Of a stretch of DNA of 64,000 bases, positions 1 through 10,318 are shown piece by piece. The DNA lies in NCBI RefSeq assembly GCF_000742135.1, contig NZ_KN046818.1, positions 4,221,447-4,285,446 of the forward strand, given 5' to 3'. Source of the DNA: Klebsiella pneumoniae (lineage in GTDB: Bacteria; Pseudomonadota; Gammaproteobacteria; Enterobacterales; Enterobacteriaceae). The position numbers were made by a program, and so were the translations under genes. Every line of letters begins with the position of its first letter. Position 1 is the first letter of the stretch. The notes beneath the pieces were generated by a model. That model made no database searches. It was not told the DNA's origin and saw only the letters and a list, made by a program, of their open reading frames with translations.

Positions 1-1062
1 GAGCTGATTTCGCTGCCGCTGTTCGGCCTGGTTGGTTACGCCTTCCGCCAGAAGCGTTCGCTGGAAGCGAGCATCAAATACACCATCCTCTCCGCGGCAG
101 CTTCGTCCTTCCTGCTGTTCGGTATGGCGCTGGTGTATGCGAACTCCGGCAACCTGTCCTTCCTCGCGCTGGGCAAAAGCCTGGCGGACAACATGCTGCA
201 CGAGCCGCTGCTGCTGGCGGGTCTTGGCCTGATGATTGTCGGTCTTGGCTTTAAACTGTCGCTGGTGCCGTTCCACCTGTGGACGCCGGACGTTTACCAG
301 GGGGCGCCTGCGCCGGTCTCCACCTTCCTGGCGACCGCCAGCAAGATCGCTATCTTCGGCGTAGTGATGCGTCTGTTCCTGTACATGCCGGTGGGCAACA
401 GCGAAGCGGTACGCGTGGTGCTGGGCCTGATCGCCTTCGCCTCTATCATCTTCGGTAACCTGATGGCGCTGAGCCAGACCAACATTAAGCGCCTGCTCGG
501 TTACTCTTCCATCTCCCATCTCGGCTATCTGCTGGTGGCGCTGATTGCCCTGCAGAGCGGTGAAATGTCGATGGAAGCCGTGGGCGTTTACCTGGCCGGT
601 TACCTGTTCAGCAGCCTCGGCGCGTTCGGCGTGGTCAGCCTGATGTCCAGCCCGTACCGCGGCCCGGATGCTGACTCGCTGTTCTCCTACCGCGGCCTGT
701 TCTGGCACCGTCCGATCCTGTCGGCTGTGATGACGGTGATGATGCTCTCCCTGGCCGGCATCCCGATGACCCTCGGCTTTATCGGTAAGTTCTACGTGCT
801 GGCCGTCGGTGTGCATGCGCATCTGTGGTGGCTGGTTGCCGCGGTGGTTGTCGGCTCGGCGATCGGTCTCTACTACTACCTGCGCGTGGCAGTGAGCCTG
901 TACCTGAGCGCGCCGGAGCAGCTGAATCGCGATGCGCCGTCAAACTGGCAGTACAGCGCCGGCGGTATCGTGGTGCTGATCTCCGCGCTGCTGGTGCTGG
1001 TGCTCGGTATCTGGCCGCAGCCGCTGATTAGCATCGTGCAGCTGGCGACGCCGCTGATGTAA
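1..1062 (+). CDS. nuoN: NADH-quinone oxidoreductase subunit N, 5' end missing
   Basis: This is the C-terminal 353 residues of NuoN, a membrane subunit of respiratory complex I of the antiporter-like (Mrp) type that takes part in proton pumping. The frame is open from base 1, so the gene starts outside the window; about 130 N-terminal residues are missing relative to the usual ~485. The protein is a chain of hydrophobic helices and carries the conserved [14 protein letters not shown] stretch, with its lysine-bearing helix shortly before. NuoN is normally the last gene of the nuo operon, which fits the terminator straight after its stop codon. Confidence 0.95.
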   Translation, partial: ELISLPLFGLVGYAFRQKRSLEASIKYTILSAAASSFLLFGMALVYANSGNLSFLALGKSLADNMLHEPLLLAGLGLMIVGLGFKLSLVPFHLWTPDVYQGAPAPVSTFLATASKIAIFGVVMRLFLYMPVGNSEAVRVVLGLIAFASIIFGNLMALSQTNIKRLLGYSSISHLGYLLVALIALQSGEMSMEAVGVYLAGYLFSSLGAFGVVSLMSSPYRGPDADSLFSYRGLFWHRPILSAVMTVMMLSLAGIPMTLGFIGKFYVLAVGVHAHLWWLVAAVVVGSAIGLYYYLRVAVSLYLSAPEQLNRDAPSNWQYSAGGIVVLISALLVLVLGIWPQPLISIVQLATPLM

Positions 1063-1076
1063 GTTGATTGACTCAA

Positions 1077-1106
1077 TAAAAAACCGCCGGGATGGCGGTT
1101 TTTTTA
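1077..1106. terminator. Bidirectional Rho-independent terminator between nuoN and rbn
   Basis: An 8-bp stem AAACCGCC/GGCGGTTT (1081-1088 and 1094-1101) with a 5-base loop has an A-run before it and a T-run after it. It can end both the nuo operon (+) and the convergent rbn gene (-). Confidence 0.9.
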
Positions 1107-1116
1107 TGCCCGGATT

Positions 1117-2037
1117 TTACGCCATCTTGTAGACCATAAAGTCTTCCGCCAGCAGCGTGTTAGGGAAAATCTCCCGGCATTCCGCCAGCATACGCAGACA
1201 GCCTTCGGCATCGTAGCGCGAGCTAAAGTGGGTGGCGATCAGCGTATCGACCCCCGCTTCTTTGGCAAGCGCCGCGGTCTGCTGACTGGAAGAGTGGCCG
1301 CGGCTATTGGCTTTCTCCGCCATCGCCTGCTCAAGGGTGGTTTCGTGGACCATTACATCCGCCCCGCGAGCCATCTCCAGCGCCTGCGGGCAGGGGGCGG
1401 TATCGCCGAAGATGGCCAGCGTTTTACCCGGGGTCGCAGGTCCCAGATAGCGGCTGCCGTCGATGACCCGGCCATCTGCCAGCTCGACGCGCTGTCCGCG
1501 CTTGAGTTGATGGAACAGCGGCCCGGGAGGCACGCCATCGGCAATCAGCTGGGCGGCGTCGAGGGTGCCGGGCTTGTCATGCTGCGCAATGCGATACCCA
1601 TAGCACTCCACCGGATGGCTGAGCGGATACGCGGTGACCCGATAGCCCTCTTCGTCGAACACCAGACCAGGGCCGACTTCGATGATGGTGAGCGGATAGT
1701 CGGTCCACGAACCGCTCAGGCGCAGCGCGGTCTCAACAAACTCTTTGAGTCCTTTTGGCCCGTAGAGGGTGAGGGGCAGAGAGTTTCCCTGCATCGAGCG
1801 GCTGCACAGCAGACCGGGCAGGCCGAACAGGTGGTCGCCGTGCAGATGGGTAATAAAAATCTTATTCAGTTTGCCGGGATGGTAGGGCGTGTGAAGAAAC
1901 TGATGCTGGGTCCCTTCGCCGCAGTCAAACAACCACATTTCAGCGCGGGTCGGCTGTTGCAAATTCAGTATTATCGACGTCATATTACGCGTGCGGGTCG
2001 GCACCCCGGCGGATGTCCCCAAAAAAGTTAATTCCAT
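1117..2037 (-). CDS. rbn: Ribonuclease BN / RNase Z (metallo-beta-lactamase fold)
   Basis: A 306-residue protein, the expected length for enterobacterial ElaC/RNase BN, a zinc-dependent tRNA 3'-processing nuclease. The metal-binding motif HLHGDH is visible at residues 64-69 (His64, His66, Asp68, His69). Further metal ligands lie in the C-terminal half, in FGDTAPC and in THFSSRY. The N-terminal [13 protein letters not shown] is typical of the family. The gene is monocistronic, convergent with nuoN and divergent from elaA across a gap of under 60 bp. Confidence 0.95.
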   Translation of the reverse strand: MELTFLGTSAGVPTRTRNMTSIILNLQQPTRAEMWLFDCGEGTQHQFLHTPYHPGKLNKIFITHLHGDHLFGLPGLLCSRSMQGNSLPLTLYGPKGLKEFVETALRLSGSWTDYPLTIIEVGPGLVFDEEGYRVTAYPLSHPVECYGYRIAQHDKPGTLDAAQLIADGVPPGPLFHQLKRGQRVELADGRVIDGSRYLGPATPGKTLAIFGDTAPCPQALEMARGADVMVHETTLEQAMAEKANSRGHSSSQQTAALAKEAGVDTLIATHFSSRYDAEGCLRMLAECREIFPNTLLAEDFMVYKMA

Positions 2038-2094
2038 CGTCCAGTGTCCTCAGGGCGAGTCGCAAAGTATCAGTATATCAATAAGGAGCAGCAG

Positions 2095-2556
2095 ATGATG
2101 ACCTGGCAGGATCTCCACCATAGTGAACTCACCGTTCCCCAGCTGTATGCGCTGCTGAAATTGCGCAGTGAAGTCTTTGTCGTAGAGCAGCAGTGCGTCT
2201 ATCAGGATGTCGACGGCGATGATTTGGTTGGTGAAAATCGCCATCTGCTCGGCTGGCGCGATGGCGAACTGGTGGCCTACGCGCGGATCCTCAAAAGCGA
2301 AGAGGAGTTTGCGCCGGTGGTGATTGGCCGGGTCATCGTCAGCCCCGCCGCCCGCGGTGCGAAGCTCGGCTATCAGCTGATGGAGCAGGCGCTGGCCAGC
2401 TGTCAGCAGCACTGGCCGCAAAAGGCGATTTACCTCGGGGCGCAGGCGCACCTGCAATCCTTTTACGCCCACTTTGGTTTTACGCCGGTGACCGAGGTCT
2501 ATGATGAGGATGGCATCCCCCATATTGGCATGGCGCGAGAAAAGCGCGCTGTCTGA
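2095..2556 (+). CDS. elaA: GNAT family N-acyltransferase ElaA
   Basis: A 153-residue GNAT-fold protein matching E. coli ElaA in length and along its whole sequence as I recall it. The acetyl-CoA loop region reads VIVSPAARGAKLG, and the C-terminal part has the family stretch YLGAQAHLQSFYAHFGF. The physiological substrate is not established. The ATG at 2095 is chosen because AAGGAG at 2083-2088 lies 6 bases upstream and the N-terminus then aligns with E. coli; the frame is open further upstream without a better start. E. coli K-12 has elaB between elaA and menF, and it is absent here. Confidence 0.92.
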   Translation: MMTWQDLHHSELTVPQLYALLKLRSEVFVVEQQCVYQDVDGDDLVGENRHLLGWRDGELVAYARILKSEEEFAPVVIGRVIVSPAARGAKLGYQLMEQALASCQQHWPQKAIYLGAQAHLQSFYAHFGFTPVTEVYDEDGIPHIGMAREKRAV

Positions 2557-2595
2557 CTCCTCTGCACCCTCGTCCAGACGCTGCTCTGACCCGGC

Positions 2596-2619
2596 GAGCG
2601 GGTAAGATAAAACCCGCTC
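2596..2619 (+). terminator. Hairpin downstream of elaA
   Basis: An 8-bp perfect stem GAGCGGGT/ACCCGCTC with an 8-base A-rich loop lies 40 bp after the elaA stop. There is no T-run after it, so termination is uncertain; it could also protect the elaA 3' end. Confidence 0.4.
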
Positions 2620-2657
2620 CCTCATCATGGGTACTGCTATTCCGCCGTCGAACCCCT

Positions 2658-2663
2658 TATAAT
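2658..2663 (+). promoter_or_regulatory. Candidate -10 box of the men operon
   Basis: A perfect TATAAT lies 28 bases before the menF GTG start, predicting a leader of roughly 20 bases. I see no good -35 hexamer at 16-18 bp upstream, so an activator or a weak promoter is possible. Confidence 0.55.
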
Positions 2664-2691
2664 GTGGGGTTTTACTACCGTGGAGGTTTGC

Positions 2692-3981
2692 GTGCTGTCT
2701 GTTTCCACTGCGCTGGCCCGTTTGCAAGACGGCCTGGGCGAGTCTTTTCCAGACTCGCCCGGCACGCGAATTATCGATGTTGCCTTTCCGCTGAATGATG
2801 CCTTCGATCCGCTACTATGGTGCGGCCAGCAGGCGCAATGGCCGCAGTTTTACTGGCAGCAGCGCAATGGCGATGAGGAACTGGCGACGCTGGGGGCGGT
2901 AAAAACCTTTACCTCGCTCGACGCGGCGAACCGCTTTTTACGCCAGGCCGGCCGGCAGGATCTGCGTATCTGCGGCCTGAATGCGTTTGAACCGCAGCAG
3001 GGCAGCCTGGCGCTGCCGCGTCTGGAGTGGCGCCGGTGCGGCGGCAGGGCCGTGCTGCGGCTGGTGCTGCATAGTGATATCTCCCTGCGTGAGGATGCCG
3101 CGACGGCCCGCGCGTTTCTCGCCAGCCTGACAACCACTCAGGCGACTCCCGGCGCCATACCGCCGTTGCTGAGCGAGCGCCACTCATCCGACTATCCTCA
3201 ATGGCAGGCAATGATTGCGCGGGCGACTAAGGCGATCAGCGCCGGTGAAATGGATAAAGTAGTGCTGGCGCGGGCAACCGACCTGCAGTTTGCCGCCCCG
3301 CTGGACGCCGTGAGCATCATGGCGGCTAGCCGGCGCAGCAATCTTAACTGTTTTCATTTCCTGATGGCGTTCAATGCCCGGCAGGCATTTTTCGGCTCCA
3401 CGCCGGAACGGCTGTGGCGCCGGCGCGGCGCGCTGCTGCGCACCGAAGCGCTGGCGGGGACCGTCGCGAACCATCAGGAAGACGCGAAGGCGCAGCAACT
3501 GGCCGACTGGTTGATGAAAGACGACAAAAACCAGCGGGAAAACATGCTGGTGGTAGAGGATATCTGCCAGCGCCTGCAGAGTGAGACCTCGACGCTGGAC
3601 GTCCTGCCGCCGCAGGTGGTGAGGCTGCGTAAGGTGCAGCATCTCCGACGCTGCATCTGGACCGAGCTGGCGGCGCCTGACGACAGCCGCTGTCTGCTGC
3701 AGCTGCAGCCCACCGCCGCGGTGGCCGGCCTGCCGCGCCGGGCGGCGCTGGCGTTCATTCAGCGTCATGAACCGTTTTCCCGCGAATGGTACGCCGGGTC
3801 CGCCGGGTATCTGTCACTGGCGCAAAGCGAGTTTTGCGTGGCGCTGCGTTCGGCGAAAGTGAACCACGACACCCTGCGGCTGTATGCCGGGGCGGGGATC
3901 GTCAGCGGCTCTGATGCACAGCAGGAGTGGCAGGAGATTGACAACAAAGCGGCCGGGCTGCGCTCGCTGCTGTGTCCATAA
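2692..3981 (+). CDS. menF: Isochorismate synthase MenF
   Basis: MenF converts chorismate to isochorismate, the first committed step of menaquinone synthesis. The protein is 429 residues with a C-terminal chorismate-binding domain containing KVVLARATDL, GSTPERLWRR, TEALAGTVA and the closing YAGAGIVSGSDAQQEWQEIDNK split across its conserved end. The GTG at 2692 is preferred because GGAGG at 2682-2686 lies 5 bases upstream and the length then matches E. coli (431). An in-frame ATG at 2662 overlaps the -10 box and would lack a ribosome site. It heads menF-D-H-B-C-E. Confidence 0.94.
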   Translation: MLSVSTALARLQDGLGESFPDSPGTRIIDVAFPLNDAFDPLLWCGQQAQWPQFYWQQRNGDEELATLGAVKTFTSLDAANRFLRQAGRQDLRICGLNAFEPQQGSLALPRLEWRRCGGRAVLRLVLHSDISLREDAATARAFLASLTTTQATPGAIPPLLSERHSSDYPQWQAMIARATKAISAGEMDKVVLARATDLQFAAPLDAVSIMAASRRSNLNCFHFLMAFNARQAFFGSTPERLWRRRGALLRTEALAGTVANHQEDAKAQQLADWLMKDDKNQRENMLVVEDICQRLQSETSTLDVLPPQVVRLRKVQHLRRCIWTELAAPDDSRCLLQLQPTAAVAGLPRRAALAFIQRHEPFSREWYAGSAGYLSLAQSEFCVALRSAKVNHDTLRLYAGAGIVSGSDAQQEWQEIDNKAAGLRSLLCP

Positions 3982-4063
3982 AGCTTGAATGACGATGCAT
4001 ATCAAAACGACGTCACTTTGCCTTATCTATACTTAGCATCAATATTTGATACCGGACAATTTC

Positions 4064-5734
4064 ATGTCAGTAAGCGCATTTAACCGACGCTGGGCGGCGG
4101 TGATCCTGGAAGCTTTAACGCGCCATGGCGTGCAGCATATCTGCATCGCGCCGGGCTCGCGCTCGACACCCTTAACCCTGGCGGCGGCGGAAAACCGCGC
4201 CTTTATCCATCATACCCATTTCGACGAACGCGGCCTCGGCCACCTGGCGCTCGGACTGGCGAAGGCCAGCCGGTACCCGGTGGCGGTGATAGTCACCTCC
4301 GGGACCGCCACCGCGAACCTCTATCCGGCGCTGATTGAGGCGGGCCTCACCGGCGAAAAGCTGATCCTGTTGACTGCCGACCGTCCACCGGAGCTGATCG
4401 ACTGCGGCGCGAACCAGGCGATCCGCCAGCCCGGAATGTTTGCCTCCCATCCTGCGCAGACGATTTCTTTGCCGCGTCCCTCGCAGGATATTCCTGCCCG
4501 CTGGCTGGTCTCAACCATCGACCAGGCGCTGGGGGCGCTGCACGCCGGCGGGGTGCATATCAACTGTCCGTTCGCCGAACCGCTGTATGGCGATATGGAT
4601 GAGACCGGCGTGGAGTGGCAGCAGCAGCTCGGCAACTGGTGGCAGAGCGATAAACCCTGGCTGCGTCAGGCGCTGCAGTTAGAGAGCGAGAAGCAGCGCG
4701 ACTGGTTCTTCTGGCGGCAAAAACGCGGCGTCGTCGTGGCGGGGAGAATGAGCGCCGCGGAAGGGAAAAAAGTGGCTGAGTGGGCGCAAACTCTCGGCTG
4801 GCCGCTGATCGGCGATGTCCTGTCGCAGACCGGGCAGCCGCTGCCGTGCGCCGACCTGTGGCTGGGCAACGGTAAAGCGGTCACCGAACTGGCGCAGGCG
4901 CAGATCGTGGTGCAGCTCGGCAGCAGCCTGACCGGTAAACGCGTGCTCCAGTGGCAGGCGACCTGCGAGCCGGATGAATACTGGCTGGTGGATAATCTGC
5001 CAGGCCGCCTCGACCCGGCGCAGCACCGCGGCCGCCGTCTGCTCGCCAGCGTTGAGTGCTGGCTTGAGCTGCATCCGGCGGAAAAACGTCAGCCGTGGGC
5101 GACGGTGATCCCACAGCTTGCCGGGCAGGCGTGGCAGGCGGCGGTTGCCAGCAATGAGCCTTTTGGCGAAGCGCAGCTGGCGCAGCGTATTCGGCGCTAT
5201 CTGCCGGAGCAGGGGCAACTGTTTGTCGGTAACAGTCTGGTGGTGCGCCTGATCGACGCCCTGGCGCAGCTACCGGCCGGGTATCCGGTCTACAGCAACC
5301 GCGGCGCCAGCGGTATCGATGGCCTGATCGCCACTGCGGCCGGCGTGCAGCGCGCCAGCGCCCGACCGACGCTGGCCATCGTTGGCGATCTCTCCGCGCT
5401 CTACGATCTCAACTCGCTGGCCCTGCTGCGCCAGGCGTCGGCGCCGCTGGTGCTGATCGTGGTGAATAACAACGGCGGGCAGATTTTTTCTATGCTGCCG
5501 ACGCCGCAGGACGAACGCCGTCAGTTCTATTTAATGCCGCAGGACGTGGATTTCAGCCACGCGGCGGCGATGTTCGGCCTGGCCTATCATCGCCCTGATG
5601 ACTGGCCGTCGCTGGATGAGGCGCTGGCCGGCGCCTGGCACAGGGCGGGGGCGACGGTGATTGAGCTGGCGGTCAATGAGACCGACGGCGCGCAGACCCT
5701 CCAGCAGCTGCTGGCGCAGGTAAGTCGCCTGTGA
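4064..5734 (+). CDS. menD: SEPHCHC synthase MenD (thiamine diphosphate enzyme)
   Basis: MenD condenses 2-oxoglutarate with isochorismate to form SEPHCHC, using thiamine diphosphate and Mg2+. The 556-residue length equals E. coli MenD. The N-terminal [15 protein letters not shown] segment binds substrate and cofactor, and the C-terminal [14 protein letters not shown]...NNNGGQIF region is the ThDP/Mg motif. The ATG at 4064 gives the family N-terminus [10 protein letters not shown]; an in-frame TTG 18 bases upstream is rejected. The gap to menF is 82 bp, the longest in the operon, and its stop overlaps the menH start by 4 bases. Confidence 0.96.
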   Translation: MSVSAFNRRWAAVILEALTRHGVQHICIAPGSRSTPLTLAAAENRAFIHHTHFDERGLGHLALGLAKASRYPVAVIVTSGTATANLYPALIEAGLTGEKLILLTADRPPELIDCGANQAIRQPGMFASHPAQTISLPRPSQDIPARWLVSTIDQALGALHAGGVHINCPFAEPLYGDMDETGVEWQQQLGNWWQSDKPWLRQALQLESEKQRDWFFWRQKRGVVVAGRMSAAEGKKVAEWAQTLGWPLIGDVLSQTGQPLPCADLWLGNGKAVTELAQAQIVVQLGSSLTGKRVLQWQATCEPDEYWLVDNLPGRLDPAQHRGRRLLASVECWLELHPAEKRQPWATVIPQLAGQAWQAAVASNEPFGEAQLAQRIRRYLPEQGQLFVGNSLVVRLIDALAQLPAGYPVYSNRGASGIDGLIATAAGVQRASARPTLAIVGDLSALYDLNSLALLRQASAPLVLIVVNNNGGQIFSMLPTPQDERRQFYLMPQDVDFSHAAAMFGLAYHRPDDWPSLDEALAGAWHRAGATVIELAVNETDGAQTLQQLLAQVSRL

Positions 5735-6489
5735 TCCTCAGCGCTGCTGTCGACAACGGCCAGCCGGGCTATCCCTGGCTGGTGTTTCTGCACGGTTTTT
5801 CCGGCGACCGCAACGAGTGGCGGAAAGTGGGCGACGCCTTTCCCGCCTGGCCGCGGCTGTACCTCGATCTGCCGGGGCACGGCGGCTCCGCGGATATCGC
5901 GGTGCAGGACTTTGCCGGGGTCAATACTCTGCTGCAGTCTACGCTTAATAGTTACAACATACATAAGTATTGGCTGATCGGCTACTCGCTGGGCGGCCGG
6001 GTGGCAATGAACTTCGCCAGCCAGCCGCGCGCAGGCATGCGCGGGCTGATCGTTGAAGGCGGCCATCCGGGCCTGCAGGATGTAGAGGCGCGGCAGGTGC
6101 GGCGCAGCAATGACAGCGCCTGGGCGGAACGTTTTCGCCGCGAGCCGCTTGAGCAGGTCTTTGCCGACTGGTATCAGCAGCCGGTCTTCGCTTCGCTGAA
6201 TGCCGCGCAGCGTGAGTCATTGGTCGCCTTACGCAGCCGGAACAACGGCGCGACGCTGGCGGCGATGCTGCAGGCAACCTCCCTTGCCGCGCAGGCCGAT
6301 CTGCGCGCGTCTCTGCAGGCGCGCGATTTTCCTTTTCACTACCTGTGCGGCGAGCGCGACGCGAAGTTTCGCGCCATCGCGCAGACGCTCGCGGCGGATC
6401 TCCATCTTATTCACCATGCCGGACACAACGCGCACCGGGACAACCCGGCGGCGGTGATTGCCTGTCTGGCGCAGATTCTGGCAAGTTAA
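5731..6489 (+). CDS. menH: SHCHC synthase MenH (alpha/beta hydrolase)
   Basis: MenH removes pyruvate from SEPHCHC to give SHCHC. The protein has 252 residues, the same as E. coli. The alpha/beta-hydrolase features are the oxyanion HGFSGD, the nucleophile elbow GYSLGGR, and the catalytic Asp and His near the C-terminus in CGERDAKF and [11 protein letters not shown]. Translation starts at GTG inside the GTGA overlap with the menD stop, implying translational coupling. Confidence 0.95.
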   Translation: MILSAAVDNGQPGYPWLVFLHGFSGDRNEWRKVGDAFPAWPRLYLDLPGHGGSADIAVQDFAGVNTLLQSTLNSYNIHKYWLIGYSLGGRVAMNFASQPRAGMRGLIVEGGHPGLQDVEARQVRRSNDSAWAERFRREPLEQVFADWYQQPVFASLNAAQRESLVALRSRNNGATLAAMLQATSLAAQADLRASLQARDFPFHYLCGERDAKFRAIAQTLAADLHLIHHAGHNAHRDNPAAVIACLAQILAS

Positions 6490-6503
6490 CTGAAGGACAT
6501 TCT

Positions 6504-7361
6504 ATGATCTCTCTTGATGAAGCAATGCTCTACGCCCCCGTTGAATGGCACGATTGCTCCGAAGGCTATACCGATATTCGCTATCACAAATCGACTGACG
6601 GGATTGCCAAAATCACCATTAATCGTCCGCAGGTGCGCAACGCCTTCCGCCCGCTGACCGTCAAAGAGATGATCCAGGCGCTGGCGGATGCCCGCTATGA
6701 CGACAATATCGGCGTCATCGTGCTGACCGGTGAAGGTGAGAAAGCCTTCTGCGCCGGCGGCGACCAGAAAGTCCGCGGCGACTACGGCGGCTATCAGGAC
6801 GACTCCGGCGTTCATCATCTTAACGTGCTCGACTTCCAGCGTCAGATCCGCACCTGCCCGAAACCGGTGGTCGCGATGGTGGCCGGCTACTCTATCGGCG
6901 GCGGTCACGTGCTGCATATGATGTGCGATCTGACTATCGCGGCGGAAAACGCCATCTTCGGCCAGACCGGGCCAAAAGTCGGCTCTTTCGACGGCGGCTG
7001 GGGCGCCTCCTATATGGCGCGGATCGTCGGGCAGAAAAAAGCGCGCGAAATCTGGTTCCTGTGCCGCCAGTATGACGCTCAGCAGGCGCTGGACATGGGG
7101 CTGGTGAATACCGTGGTACCGCTGGCGGATCTGGAAAAAGAGACCGTGCGCTGGTGTCGTGAAATGCTGCAGAACAGCCCGATGGCCTTGCGCTGCCTGA
7201 AAGCGGCGCTGAACGCCGACTGCGACGGCCAGGCTGGTCTGCAGGAGCTGGCGGGCAACGCCACCATGCTGTTCTATATGACGGAAGAGGGGCAGGAAGG
7301 CCGCAACGCCTTCAACCAGAAACGTCAGCCGGACTTCAGCAAATTTAAACGGAATCCATAA
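6504..7361 (+). CDS. menB: 1,4-dihydroxy-2-naphthoyl-CoA synthase MenB
   Basis: MenB is a crotonase-fold enzyme that cyclises o-succinylbenzoyl-CoA to 1,4-dihydroxy-2-naphthoyl-CoA. The 285-residue protein shows the oxyanion-hole segments [16 protein letters not shown] and [12 protein letters not shown], and the conserved [11 protein letters not shown]. The ATG at 6504 follows GAAGGA at a normal distance and gives the family N-terminus [12 protein letters not shown]; longer in-frame extension into menH is not supported. Its stop codon shares one base with the menC start. Confidence 0.97.
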   Translation: MISLDEAMLYAPVEWHDCSEGYTDIRYHKSTDGIAKITINRPQVRNAFRPLTVKEMIQALADARYDDNIGVIVLTGEGEKAFCAGGDQKVRGDYGGYQDDSGVHHLNVLDFQRQIRTCPKPVVAMVAGYSIGGGHVLHMMCDLTIAAENAIFGQTGPKVGSFDGGWGASYMARIVGQKKAREIWFLCRQYDAQQALDMGLVNTVVPLADLEKETVRWCREMLQNSPMALRCLKAALNADCDGQAGLQELAGNATMLFYMTEEGQEGRNAFNQKRQPDFSKFKRNP

Positions 7362-8326
7362 TGCGCGTTTCGCAGGTTTACCGCTGGCAGATACCGATGG
7401 ACGCGGGCGTGGTGCTGCGCGAGCGGCGGTTAAAAACCCGCGACGGGCTGTTCATCCGCCTGCAGGAGGGGGAACGCGAAGGCTGGGGCGAAATTTCTCC
7501 CCTGCCGGGATTCAGTGTCGAGACGCTGGAAGAGGCGCAAATGGCGCTGTTAGCGTGGGCACAGGCCTGGCGCGACGGCGCCGAGCCGCCGCTTCCCACG
7601 CAGCCCTCCGTCGCGTTTGGCATCAGCTGCGCGCAGGCGGAGCTTAGCGGCGGACTACCGCAGGCCGCGGATTATCGCGCGGCGCCGCTCTGCTCCGGCG
7701 ATCCGGATGAGCTATTCGCCAGACTGGCGGCGATGCCCGGCGAGAAGGTCGCTAAGGTCAAAGTTGGCCTCTGGGAGGCGGTCCGCGACGGTATGGTGGT
7801 CAATCTGCTGCTGGAGGCGATCCCCGACCTGCAGCTGCGGCTCGATGCCAACCGCGCCTGGACGCCGCTCAAAGCGCAACAGTTCGCCAAATACGTTAAT
7901 CCGGCGTACCGCCAGCGCATTGCTTTTCTTGAAGAACCTTGCAAAACGCGGGAGGATTCTCGGGCCTTTAGCCGCGAGACAGGGATCGCTATCGCCTGGG
8001 ATGAAAGCTTGCGCGAGGCGGATTTCCGCTTTGTCGCCGAGCCGGGCGTACGTGCGGTGGTGATCAAACCGACGCTAACCGGCAGTTTGCAGAAGGTGCA
8101 TCAACAGGTCGCCGCGGCGCATGCGCTGGGGTTGAGCGTAGTGATCAGCTCGTCGATCGAGTCCAGTCTCGGCTTGACCCAGCTGGCGCGGATTGCCGCC
8201 TGGCTGACGCCGCAGACTATTCCTGGGCTGGATACGCTGTCGCTGATGGGCGCCCAGCTGGTACGGCCGTGGCCCGAAAGTGCGCTGCCGGTGCTCAACA
8301 TTGATGCGCTGGAGCCGCTGCTGTGA
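7361..8326 (+). CDS. menC: o-succinylbenzoate synthase MenC (enolase superfamily)
   Basis: MenC dehydrates SHCHC to o-succinylbenzoate with Mg2+. It is 321 residues (E. coli 320). The enolase-superfamily barrel carries the catalytic lysine motif KVKVGL, the metal ligands in [14 protein letters not shown] and WDESL, and the second lysine in VVIKPTL. The ATG overlaps the menB stop by one base, and its end overlaps menE by four. The step order menF, D, H, C, E, B is not the gene order, as in other enteric bacteria. Confidence 0.95.
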   Translation: MRVSQVYRWQIPMDAGVVLRERRLKTRDGLFIRLQEGEREGWGEISPLPGFSVETLEEAQMALLAWAQAWRDGAEPPLPTQPSVAFGISCAQAELSGGLPQAADYRAAPLCSGDPDELFARLAAMPGEKVAKVKVGLWEAVRDGMVVNLLLEAIPDLQLRLDANRAWTPLKAQQFAKYVNPAYRQRIAFLEEPCKTREDSRAFSRETGIAIAWDESLREADFRFVAEPGVRAVVIKPTLTGSLQKVHQQVAAAHALGLSVVISSSIESSLGLTQLARIAAWLTPQTIPGLDTLSLMGAQLVRPWPESALPVLNIDALEPLL

Positions 8327-9699
8327 CCTTTAACGACTGGCCCTGGCGGCACTGGCGTCAGCGGCGCGGAGAGGCCCTCGCCTTACGTCTGAATAACCAG
8401 CCGTTGACCTGGCGGGAGCTATGCGCGCGGGTTGACGCGCTGGCGTCTGGTTTTGCCGCGCAGGGCGTAATGGAAGGGCAGGGCGTGGCGCTCCGGGCCT
8501 ATAACCAGCCGGAAACTCTGCTGGCATGGCTGGCGCTGCTACAGTGCGGGGCGCGGGTGCTGCCGCTGAATCCGCAGCTGCCAGCGGTGTTGCTGCAGGC
8601 GTTGTTACCCGCGTTAACCATGCAGCATCAGCTGGTGCTGAATGGCGATGTGTTGCCGGGAAATTTACCGATGTTAACCCTGCAGTTGGTCGAGGGCGAG
8701 CATGCTGCTTGCTGGCATGGCGATCGGTTGGTGTCGATGACGTTGACCTCCGGTTCAACCGGCCTGCCGAAAGCGGCGGTACATAGCGCCAACGCCCATC
8801 TGGCCAGCGCGGCTGGCGTGCTGGCGCTGATGCCGTTTGCCGCAGGAGATGACTGGCTGCTGTCGCTGCCGTTGTTCCATGTCTCCGGTCAGGGGATCGT
8901 CTGGCGCTGGCTGCTGGCCGGCGCGCGACTCACGGTACGTGACAAACAGCCGCTGGCGCAGATGCTGCACGGCTGTACCCATGCTTCGCTGGTGCCGACT
9001 CAGCTATGGCGCCTGCTGAATGATGATGCTGCGGTTTCCCTCAAGGCGGTGCTGCTCGGCGGCGCGTCGATCCCGGTCGAATTGACTGAACGGGCGCGAA
9101 AGCAGGGCATACGCAGCTTCTGCGGCTATGGCCTCACCGAATTCGCCTCCACCGTGTGTGCCAAAGAGGCCGACGGCGCTGCGGATGTTGGCGAAGCGCT
9201 GCCGGGGCGAGAGGTGAAAATAGTCGCCGGCGAGATCTGGCTGCGGGCGTCGAGTATGGCCGCAGGCTACTGGCGGGATGGTCAATTGTTGTCATTAACC
9301 AACAATGAAGGCTGGTTTGCGACGCGCGATCGCGGAGCATTGCATAACGGTCGGCTGACGGTTGTTGGGCGAATGGATAACCTCTTTTTTAGCGGTGGAG
9401 AAGGTATTCAACCGGAAGAGGTCGAGCGTGTGATACTCGCCCATCCACAGGTACAGCAGGTGTTTATCGTGCCGCTGGATGATGCGGAATATGGCCAGCG
9501 CCCGGTAGCGGTGGTGGAATGCGATGACGGCTGCGAGTTGAGCGCGCTGGCGGCATGGAGCGCTGAGCGGTTAGCGCGTTTTCAGCAGCCGGTGCGTTGG
9601 CTGCGGTTGCCGGAAACGTTAAAAAACGGCGGGATTAAGATTTCGCGCCGGGCGCTGTGCGAGTGGGTCAGGCAGCAGACGCATGCGACCGTATCGTAG
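8323..9699 (+). CDS. menE: o-succinylbenzoate--CoA ligase MenE
   Basis: MenE is an ANL-superfamily adenylating enzyme that makes o-succinylbenzoyl-CoA for MenB. It is 458 residues. The phosphate-binding loop [12 protein letters not shown] is visible near residue 145, followed by FCGYGLTE and the hinge motif TRDRGAL. The C-terminal lysine region reads [13 protein letters not shown]. The start is a GTG in a GTGA overlap with the menC stop. It is the last gene of the operon. In E. coli K-12 pmrD and arn genes follow; here an inverted repeat and nudI follow. Confidence 0.95.
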   Translation: MTFNDWPWRHWRQRRGEALALRLNNQPLTWRELCARVDALASGFAAQGVMEGQGVALRAYNQPETLLAWLALLQCGARVLPLNPQLPAVLLQALLPALTMQHQLVLNGDVLPGNLPMLTLQLVEGEHAACWHGDRLVSMTLTSGSTGLPKAAVHSANAHLASAAGVLALMPFAAGDDWLLSLPLFHVSGQGIVWRWLLAGARLTVRDKQPLAQMLHGCTHASLVPTQLWRLLNDDAAVSLKAVLLGGASIPVELTERARKQGIRSFCGYGLTEFASTVCAKEADGAADVGEALPGREVKIVAGEIWLRASSMAAGYWRDGQLLSLTNNEGWFATRDRGALHNGRLTVVGRMDNLFFSGGEGIQPEEVERVILAHPQVQQVFIVPLDDAEYGQRPVAVVECDDGCELSALAAWSAERLARFQQPVRWLRLPETLKNGGIKISRRALCEWVRQQTHATVS

Positions 9700-9734
9700 C
9701 CACCCGCATTATCCCGCGGCATAACGCCGGGTGG
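9700..9734. repeat. Inverted repeat after menE
   Basis: CCACCCG (9700-9706) and CGGGTGG (9728-9734) form a 7-bp stem around a GC-rich 21-base loop, directly after the menE stop. It resembles a REP-like palindrome or a weak terminator shared with the convergent nudI; there is no clear T-run. Confidence 0.5.
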
Positions 9735-9754
9735 GTTGAACGCGGTATGCTGGA

Positions 9755-10181
9755 CTAAAGTAGCCCTTTCAGGCTGAGAGTAACGCGGGTGGCGGCATTA
9801 AGATCGTAGTTTTTGAGATCTTCGGCTTTGACCCAGGCGTAATCGTCAAACTCCTCGTTGATCGTCACATCGCGATTGGCGCTCACGCAGTCGAAGATGA
9901 GATAGATCATGTAGATCGTTTCCTGATGCCCGTCGGGGTAGGTTTTGACGCGGGTATCGTCGCGAAAGCACCATGGCGCGATATGGGTAAGGATGAGTTT
10001 TTCGCCGAGCTCTTCGCGTATTTCCCGCCGCAGCGCCTCTTCAATACGTTCCCCTGGCTCCACGCCGCCGCCGGATAAGGCCCATTGCCCGGGAAAAAAC
10101 CCCGCGGTCGGCGGCCATTTTGCAAAGCAGATAATGGCCTTCATTCTCGATCAGCGGGCAAACAATCGTCCTTTGGCGCAT
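9755..10181 (-). pseudogene. nudI: nudI (nucleoside triphosphatase), single-base frameshift
   Basis: Two minus-strand frames together give a NudI protein. From the ATG at 10181 the first frame reads [15 protein letters not shown] through KMAADRGVF, then leaves the NudI frame. The neighbouring frame continues [11 protein letters not shown] and contains the whole Nudix box ([14 protein letters not shown] plus [10 protein letters not shown]). The break is at a run of six A on the + strand (10094-10099; six T in the coding strand), where the intact gene needs five. The span is 427 bases, that is 142 codons plus one. The uncorrected product loses the Nudix box. NudI hydrolyses pyrimidine deoxynucleoside triphosphates. 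A sequencing error in the homopolymer is the main alternative to a true mutation. Confidence 0.85.
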
Positions 10182-10318
10182 GGGTTTTCTCCTGCAGAGG
10201 GATGGGGCGGTATGCTGGTGAAATAGTTTGCGAGCCGCCTCGGTAAACTGCAAGCGAAATACAGTTCAGGTCTTGTTGAGTGCTACGTTAAGCGAAAATG
10301 ATTGTATGGAGCACCGCC

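Noticed and set aside
2662..2691. Upstream ATG start for menF
   Set aside because: It overlaps the predicted -10 box and lacks a ribosome site, while GTG 2692 has GGAGG and the expected length.
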